A model generated the notes under the pieces. The model had not been told where the DNA came from, searched no databases, and saw nothing but the letters and a program-made list of their open reading frames with translations. Both the position numbers and the translations under genes were made by a program. Below are positions 57,454-64,000 of a DNA stretch of 64,000 nt, one piece after another. The stretch covers positions 2,752,001 through 2,816,000 of the forward strand of contig JACEHZ010000207.1 in NCBI GenBank assembly GCA_017893485.1, read 5' to 3'. Source of the DNA: Hemerocallis citrina. Taxonomy: Eukaryota > Streptophyta > Magnoliopsida > Asparagales > Asphodelaceae. Numbering within the stretch: position 1 is the stretch's first letter; each line of letters starts with the position of its first letter.

Positions 57454-58879
57454 TGTTGGATCCTGTAGGCGAGGCAACAAACACTAGAGGGGGGGGGTTG
57501 AATAGTGTTAATTAAAATAAACTGCGGAATAAAGACTTTTTCTTCGGTGCAGTCGACTTAGTGTGAACCAGTCGACTGATATAACTAAATAAAAGAAAAC
57601 TCAAACCACTCTGTGCAGTCGACTTAAAGTTAGACAGGCGACTGAAGACACAATAAAAATTTAAAGAAACGAGACTGACCAGTCGACTGATAATATGCTG
57701 AGTCGACTGTCCAGACAAGTTTCACAGAACTTAAACAGAAACAAGTAAATGCAAGTACGAGAGAAACAATCACAGAGTACACACGATATATCCTGGTTCG
57801 GTCCTTCCGACCTACATCCAGTCCCCAAGCAACCCACTTGAGGTTTCCACTATTCTTGAAAAACAAGTTTACAAGAATACCCTACGGCGTTTAGACAACA
57901 ACCTTGTCTAACCCGTAGTCCTTTCTCTCAACCAGAGAAAGCAGACCCACTCTACCACCAAGAGTGAAACGACCGACTCTACAACCTAGAGTCTAACTCT
58001 CCAACCGAGAGCAAAAAGAAACAATAAAAATTTACAGTCAACCTATAGCCTTGTTGATGTTATGTGATGTAGAACGTGGCTAAAAAGAGGTCGACTTCTA
58101 TACCCAGTCCAGAACGAATTCCGATGTTATACTGGACTGAGTGTAGAGAACCAAAATTTTAGAACTTGAAAGCCTTTTCTCTTTAACACTTTGAAATGCT
58201 CAAAGATTGCTCGGGATTCTTTAAAATGTTGTTAGATCTTTTTCAGTGAGTTCTGAACTCTATTTATAGAGTTAGAACTCCTGGACGTTGGGAGACAGTT
58301 ATTCCAACTGTCAACCAACGGATCCAAGAGCTTTTTAAATTTGAAAATCGATTTTGAAAACAGAAAACGGTCAAAAGCACTCGAACAGTCGACTGGGTTG
58401 CCATAATGAGTCAACTAGTCAGAGTTTGAATAAATTTAAACAGTTTTGTACTGCCAGTCGACTGATAGAATCATCGGTCGACTGGTACTCAACAGTTAAA
58501 TTATTTCAAACTGTTTTGACATTATTTTTGATGTTTTAAAAACACACATTGTAAAATAGTGAGTGTATGTGTGTGTGACAAGGCTTTACATCATACTAAG
58601 ACTCAACAAAAATAAGATTACATTGTTTACAAGACATGACTATAATTGACACTTTTAAGCTTGAGACTTTGGCTTGAGTCTTGAGTCTTGGCTTGAGTCT
58701 TGAGTCTTGTCATGAGTCTGGAGTCTTGAATGAAGCTTTAACCATTGTCTTTATCTGGAGCCTTTGTGCTTGTTCATTTGTTCAGCTGAATAGTCTTTTG
58801 TGTGTACAACCTGCAATTTAGCTGTATAGCATAGACACATATTACAGTGTGTTGTGATCATCAAAATCAAGAATCAACA
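57454..58879 (-). repeat. 3' LTR of the Sirevirus
   Basis: 1,426 bp. On the minus strand it starts TGTTGATTCTTGATTTTG and ends GGATCCAACA, so the ends are TGTTG...CAACA. It carries AGTCGACT pairs at 57551/57570, 57617/57636, 57681/57701, 58387/58409 and 58456/58476. A TATTTATAG-type TATA (minus CTATAAATAG, about 58258) is present. Confidence 0.85.
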
Positions 58880-58903
58880 TTCTCCCCCTTTTTGATGATG
58901 ACA
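58880..58903 (-). promoter_or_regulatory. Polypurine tract of the Sirevirus
   Basis: Minus strand CATCAAAAAGGGGGAGAA directly upstream of the LTR start. It primes plus-strand DNA synthesis. Confidence 0.85.
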
Positions 58904-59184
58904 ACACAATAGCTGATAATAACAAGAAAATAATACAAGCATAGTAATGATATGCTCCCCTATTAAAAACACAACATGCATACATAAAAATGTATCATAA
59001 AATAGATTGTATCAGTCAACTTATAATGGAAGCAGTCGACTGATCAGAGAAAAAATAAACATACACACAAAAACACAAATACAGTAACACATCAGTCGAC
59101 TTATACTTTTAACAGTCGACTTACCAGTGAAACAACAAAAAAATACACAGAACACTCAGAACAGAACACAGTAAACAACTAAGA

Positions 59185-59208
59185 GGTATTTCTCCCCCTT
59201 TGTCATCA
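59185..59208 (-). promoter_or_regulatory. Second polypurine-like motif of the Sirevirus
   Basis: Minus strand GATGACAAAGGGGGAGAAAT, about 300 bp upstream of the true PPT. Sireviruses commonly carry such an extra copy just after the last ORF. Confidence 0.7.
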
Positions 59209-59310
59209 ACAAAAATAAAAAATAACCAGTCTTTTGCAGAAATAAACACAGAAATAACTGTCTTATACATAAACTAACAAGTTCATCAATACATAGGAAA
59301 AAAATAATCA

Positions 59311-60402
59311 TCAATCGCCGTCTTCTGAGTCTTCATCAGCAGCTTGATATGGAGGGGGAAATTGAGAAGTAAAGAAGTTGGTTAGGTGGGTGATTTTGGA
59401 GTCAAGAGAGTCAAGCTGAGAATCAACAGAGATTGAATGTTCCATATGATAATAGAAACATTCATAAAGAGTAGATGGATCTTCATAATTAGCATGAGGA
59501 CAAGATGAACTAGAAGATGCTGATGGTCTAGCAGAAGATGCCAAAGGTACTTGTGAGGGAGGAGGAGACCTAGGTGAAGTTCTAGGAGGAGGGTCAAGAA
59601 GCTTCATACGAGCTAAACTAGCACGATCGAAGCATTCATAGTGCTTCACGACATTGGTCTCGGAGTCGAGATCAATATCATAAGCCTGAAAGACCCTGGT
59701 AAGGAGACCTCCAAAGGTTAAGAAATGAGTATGATTTTGTTCAAGTTTGGAAAAGATGACACGACCCCAATTTATGACAATTTTACCAAAAATGGCATAA
59801 ACAGCTTGTTGCAGTTCCATAGAATGCTGATCATAACTTCCTCTTTTGGGAAGAATGTTATAAGCAAGTATTCTTGCAACCAATTTTGCAACAGATGTTA
59901 TATTCTTACTAGTCATTGGGGGTCCATGATTGGGCAAGAATATTTTAGATAAAACAGATAAATCATCCATGATAATGTCACCTAGATAAAGTCCCTCGTC
60001 ATCAATACCCTTTATGAGATTTATTCTCTCGGGTGTGAGAGTCATCTTAGTATTTTTGACTGAGGAACGGATCACAACATCTCCATCTTTCTTTTGAATA
60101 ACTCTCATGTTCGTGTAAAAAAGATAGATAAGTTGGGGATAATAATCGGGTTGATTGGCTAAAGAAAGATAGTCATAAAGACTACAGTTTTGGAAAATGG
60201 GAACTAGGTTAAACCTATCTAGGTCACTAAAATTGACAAAACGACCTGGAAAAATAACAATGCTACACATAAGATACCATCGTTCTAATAGATCAGGACT
60301 TAAAAGATATTGGGAATAATCTTGTGATGATGAACTAGCATCATGAGATCTTTTAGAACGTTTGGGTGCCATAAGAAAGGAGCAAAGGGAATATTTTACC
60401 AA
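59311..60402 (-). CDS. Sirevirus post-pol ORF (env-like / putative plant transposon protein)
   Basis: An open frame of 363 codons between pol and the 3' LTR, the place of the third Sirevirus ORF. The likely start is the second Met (60372; MAPKRSKRSHDASSSS), 353 aa. An N-terminal basic, Ser-rich tract leads to a globular part (SPDLLERWYLMCSIVIFPGR...ILPKRGSYDQHS). A Pro/Ser-rich linker follows (PPPRTSPRSPPPSQ), then an acidic end (AADEDSEDGD). I see no convincing signal peptide or membrane span, so the name env-like is historical; the function is unknown. Unlike pol, it has no stop. Confidence 0.78.
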   Translation of the reverse strand: MVKYSLCSFLMAPKRSKRSHDASSSSQDYSQYLLSPDLLERWYLMCSIVIFPGRFVNFSDLDRFNLVPIFQNCSLYDYLSLANQPDYYPQLIYLFYTNMRVIQKKDGDVVIRSSVKNTKMTLTPERINLIKGIDDEGLYLGDIIMDDLSVLSKIFLPNHGPPMTSKNITSVAKLVARILAYNILPKRGSYDQHSMELQQAVYAIFGKIVINWGRVIFSKLEQNHTHFLTFGGLLTRVFQAYDIDLDSETNVVKHYECFDRASLARMKLLDPPPRTSPRSPPPSQVPLASSARPSASSSSSCPHANYEDPSTLYECFYYHMEHSISVDSQLDSLDSKITHLTNFFTSQFPPPYQAADEDSEDGD

Positions 60403-60846
60403 GAGGGAAGAGAAAGAACAACTAGGAGTCGATCAGCAGCAGCACGGCAGTCGACTTCTTCTTTTCTGGACTTATGGTTTTGAATTTGGGGGTAATGGTA
60501 AAAGGTGAAGATGGAGGTTGTGAGAAGGGCTTTTAACTGAAGATAGATGGCTGTGATTGAAGGAGAAGAGATCAACGGCTGATGGAGAGAGTCACGGGTG
60601 AAAGGAAGAGAAACTTTTATCTCAAAGACTGTGTGATGAATCGTCGCTGAAGACAATTGAACTCGCGACAGTCGACTGATAGGGTAGAGCAGTCGACTTA
60701 ATCGAGAAGAAAATTAATTTTTATATCTACTGATCAGTCGACTTGAATAAGGATCAGGCGACTATTCAGAGAATAAAAATAAGTATATATAAAAATACAG
60801 TACAGTCGACTTAATCAAAACACAGTCGACTTAACAGATGAAATTT

Positions 60847-62274
60847 TCACCAAATATCAGTTAAATTACATATTCCAAGTTCTCTTCTTAAGTTAATAAA
60901 AGTATCTTCTTTAAGGGGTTTGGTAAAGATATCTGCTACTTGTTTATCAGTAGAGATAAAGTCTAAAGATATATCTCCTTTTAAAACATGATCACGTAGA
61001 AAATGATGTCGAATATCAATATGTTTCGTACGTGAATGTTGAATCGGATTTTTAGATAGATTAATTGCACTGGTATTATCACACATAATTGAAGGTTTTT
61101 CAAAGAAAATACCATAATCTAATAAAGTTTGTTTCATCCACAAGATTTGTGCACATGCCAAACTTGCAGCGATATATTCAGCTTCTGTAGTTGATAAGGA
61201 TACTGATTTTTGCTTTTTACTGCACCAAAAAACTAGTGAATGTCCCAAAAAGTGACATGTTCTACTAGTACTCTTGCGATCAGTCTTACTACCAGTAAAA
61301 TCAGCATCGCTATACGACAAAAGTTGAAAATTATCGGTGCGTGGATAAAATAAACCATAATCAGATGTGTCTTTAATGTATCTTAAAATTCGTTTCACAG
61401 CTTTTAAATGAGACTCTTTAGGACTAGACTGATATCTAGCACATAAACATACGCTGAACATAATATCTGGTCTACTTGCGGTAATATATAAGAGTGAACC
61501 AATCATACCCCTATAGAGTTTTTGATCAACACTTTTACCTAATATATCTTTGTCAAGGGTAGTAGTAGTAGCCATAGGTGTGGATTTACTACTTGTACTA
61601 TCCATGTTAAACCGTTTGAGTAATTCCTTTGCATATTTTCCTTGATTAATAAATATGCCATTTGAGGACTGTTTAATTTGAAGTCCAAGGAAATAATTGA
61701 GTTCACCCATGTGACTCATCTCAAACTCGTTTTTCATGGTATTAGCAAACTCTTGACATAGATTATTATTAGTAGAACCAAAGATTATATCATCAACATA
61801 TATTTGTATGATTAAGATATCATTCTTAACTCTCTTAATGAACAAGGTAGTGTCTACTTTACCTATCACAAATCCTGTTTCTAAAAGAAAAGTTTTCAGA
61901 CGATCATACCAAGCACGAGGTGCTTGTTTAAGACCGTACAAAGCCTTTTTCAATTTATAAACATGATCTGGAAATTGTTCATGTTCAAAACCTGGTGGTT
62001 GTTTAACATAAACATTCTCTTTAATGAACCCATTAAGGAAAGCACTTTTAACATCCATTTGATAAAGTATAAAATTCATGAAACTAGAAAAAGATAATAA
62101 AATTCTAATTGATTCTAGTCTAGCAACAGGAGCATATTTTTCATCAAAATCTATACCTTCTTCTTGATTATACCCTTGAGCAACTAGTCTAGCTTTGTTC
62201 CTTACAACTTGTCCTGATTCATCTAACTTATTTTTGAATACCCATTTGGTACCAATAATAGTCTGATCAGGAGG
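60847..62274 (-). pseudogene. Sirevirus reverse transcriptase and RNase H
   Basis: It is in the same frame as the integrase part, after a TGA at 62275-62277. [13 protein letters not shown], then [36 protein letters not shown], the intact catalytic box [11 protein letters not shown] and [15 protein letters not shown]. RNase [21 protein letters not shown] and [12 protein letters not shown]. The stretch from 62079 is open for 410 codons, so this part is the best preserved enzyme in the window. It converts element RNA to cDNA in cytoplasmic particles. Confidence 0.92.
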
Positions 62275-63918
62275 TCATGGAACTAAATCCCATACATCAT
62301 TCCTTATAAATTGGTTTAATTCATCTTGCATGGCATTCATCCAAAATTCATTCTCACAAGCTTCTTGTATATTTTTCGGTTCAAAATCCGACAAGAATGC
62401 TGTATGAGAAATCATATTAATATGTGATCGTGTCTGAATACCATGGGAGATGTCACCAATTATTAAGTCATGAGGATGATCTTTAACTTCAACAAAAGAT
62501 TTTGGTAAAGTTGAAGATATCACAATGGGATCAGTCGACTTGACAGGTTCTTCAGTCGACTGCTTTGCTTCAGTCGACTGGGAGTCCTTATCAGTCGACT
62601 TATCAGCCAGACTAGTTTGTTCTAAAGATTTAATCACATTATTTAAAGGTGATGAATCAGTTTCATCATCTTTATTTAAATTTGATGAAGGCAGAGATTC
62701 ATCGAATGTAACATGCATTGACTCTTCAATAGTCATTGTCGACTTATTTAAAATTCTATATGCTTTACTCCTATTTGGGTATCCTAAAAAGATACCCTCA
62801 TTAGATCTAGGATCAAATTTATCTAGATTATCTTTAGTGTTCAGAATAAAACACTTACAACCAAATATCTTAAAATAAGAGACTTTAGGAATTTTGTTAA
62901 AAAACAACTCATAACAAGTCTTCTTTAGCTTAGGTCTTATAAGAATCCTATTTAAAACATAACAAGCTGTAGCAACGGCTTCAGCCCAAAAGTACTTTGG
63001 TAAATTGCTTTCAACAAGCATGGTACGTGCGCATTCTTTCAAAGTCCTATTTTTCCTTTCAACCACTCCATTTTGTGGTGAAGCTCTAGGAAATACAAAT
63101 GAATGTGTTATACCATTCTTGTTGCAATATTCTGTAAATGTTTCATTCTCAAATTCTCCACCATGATCACTTCAAATAGTGACTATGGTTAGAGATCATT
63201 GATTTTGAATACGTTTACAAAAATTTGCAAATTCATCAAAGGCATCATTCATATGCTTTAAAAAGAATGTCCAAGTGAATCTTGAAAAATCATCTACTAA
63301 AACAAATACATATCTACTTTTATTTAAAGAAGCAACTCTAGTAGGGCCAAATAAATCCATATGAATTAATTCGAGCGGCCTACTAGTAGAAATTACTTCT
63401 TTTGTTTTAAAAGTGGATTTGATTTGTTTTCCTAGTTGACATGCATCACATAACATATCCTTTTTAAAGGATAATTTTGGCAGTCCTTTAACTAGGTTAT
63501 ACTTAGATATTTTTGAGAGATTCTTCATATTCACATGTCCAAATCTTCTATGCCAAAGCCAAGAGTCATTGTTAGAAGCTATTAAACAAAAATCATTTGA
63601 AAACTCAATTGTATTCAAACACAATTCATAAATATTGTTTTTGCGAAAACCTTGAAAAATGATATTTTGCATAGTAGAATCATAAATCAAACATGCATCT
63701 TTTTCAAATACTATTTTATATCCTTTATCCCACAATTGACTAATACTTAACAAATTATGTTTTAATCCACTAACTAACAACACATTTTCTATAGTGGGGT
63801 TAGAATTTTTACCAACCATGCCGATATCTATGACTTTTCCTTTGTTGTTATCACCAAAGGTAACTGTTCCTCCATCGATGCTTTGAATGGTGGATAGAAG
63901 GTTGGCATGTCCGGTCAT
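62275..63918 (-). pseudogene. Sirevirus pre-integrase and integrase with three stops
   Basis: GAG-pre-integrase: VSGLKHNLLSISQLWDKGYK and SWLWHRRFGHVNMKNLSK (HHCC finger with CDACQLGKQ). Core: PLELIHMDLFGPTRV, FVLVDDFSRFTW, then SDHGGEFEN and the NGVVERKNRTLKE block. The frame is continuous but broken by TGA at 63196-63198, 63172-63174 and 62275-62277; two of these fit CGA-to-TGA decay at conserved Arg sites. The C-terminal linker (about 62600-62520) contains repeated STD/STE tripeptides encoded by AGTCGACT palindromes. Confidence 0.9.
62533..62600. repeat. Four AGTCGACT palindromes in the pol integrase-RT linker
   Basis: Starts 62533, 62553, 62572, 62593 (spacing 20, 19, 21 bp). They are translated on the minus strand as KST(D/E) and QST(D/E) steps. 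Confidence 0.93.
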
Positions 63919-64000
63919 ATGTTTTGAACAGCCGCTGTCAAGTATCCAGCAATCTTTCTTGGGTACCTATAAAATATTCAAGGTAAATATGGTACCCTTT
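63919..64000 (-). pseudogene. Sirevirus protease active-site region (runs off the window)
   Basis: The minus strand encodes KDCWILDSGCSKHMTGH, the copia protease active site (DSG) followed by the conserved HMTG. In frame with the integrase part. Confidence 0.85.

Larger units (their letters stand above)
59014..60831. repeat. AGTCGACT pairs flanking the post-pol ORF
   Basis: Starts: 59014/59034, 59094/59114 (downstream of the ORF); 60427/60449 (at its start, degenerate); 60670/60691, 60736/60756, 60804/60824 (between ORF and pol). Spacing within pairs is 20-22 bp; the last three pairs repeat every 66-68 bp. Confidence 0.92.
57454..64000 (-). mobile_element. Sirevirus (Ty1/copia), 3' two-thirds, nested in the gypsy leader
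   Basis: Minus-strand order: pol (64000-60847), a post-pol ORF (60402-59311), noncoding DNA with two PPT-like motifs, then the 3' LTR (58879-57454). TTTTTGATGATGACAAC and the GGGGGAGA motif next to TGTTGATTCTTGATTTTG are Sirevirus hallmarks, as is the extra ORF after pol. Gag, most of protease and the 5' LTR are outside the window. Pol has three in-frame TGA codons. Confidence 0.92.

Overview
This window is plant nuclear DNA, almost certainly from a eudicot. It is AT-rich, has spliceosomal introns, and consists mostly of plant-type transposable elements (Tat and Del/Tekay-like Ty3/gypsy, Sirevirus and other Ty1/copia, L1-type LINEs, Helitrons, hAT and Mutator-like elements). The species cannot be named from the sequence alone. 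I support one complete host gene: a seven-exon polygalacturonase at 38849-43762 (+). A weak promoter and first-exon candidate lies near 51.8-52.0 kb (-).

Layout. 0-6.2 kb: the end of an LTR retrotransposon abuts a 5'-truncated LINE. The LINE is split by a 2.7 kb LTR-like insertion, which itself holds a hAT MITE (8-bp TSD) carrying a decayed tRNA-Ile(AAT). 6.7-8.4 kb: a gypsy-LTR-like segment. 9.07-9.80 kb: a Mutator-like MITE (9-bp TSD). 10.3-12.2 kb: a 1.9 kb LTR retrotransposon (TSD CATTT) that has captured the 5' part of a SLY1-like Sec1/Munc18 gene. 13.75-26.3 kb: a Mutator-like element split by a complete 11.6 kb Tat-lineage gypsy element (TSD AACGT) with decayed gag-pol on the minus strand, an antisense spliced ORF and tandem repeats. 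26.3-29.2 kb: no recognised feature.

29.2-37.6 kb: a short module is tandemly duplicated. One copy holds a head-to-tail Helitron array; the last Helitron contains a non-LTR element (16-bp TSD), which contains a 3.3 kb solo LTR (TSD TAACC). 38.6-43.8 kb: polygalacturonase. 44.0-49.0 kb: a complete Ty1/copia element (TSD AGGAG) 281 bp beyond the polygalacturonase stop. 52.1-56.1 kb: a second member of the non-LTR family, small Helitrons, LINE tails and a MITE. 57.0-64 kb: a gypsy 5' LTR plus PBS interrupted by a Sirevirus (minus strand) that runs off the right edge.

The most striking signal is a palindrome, AGTCGACT, found in about 43 intact or degenerate copies. Nearly all occur in pairs whose starts are about 20 bp apart, and the pairs often repeat every 64-70 bp. 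It is shared by the 3.3 kb solo LTR, the 284-bp gypsy LTR and the Sirevirus (LTR, noncoding DNA and the integrase-RT linker of pol), although these elements otherwise look unrelated. All transposon coding regions show inactivating changes except the Sirevirus post-pol ORF, which is open.
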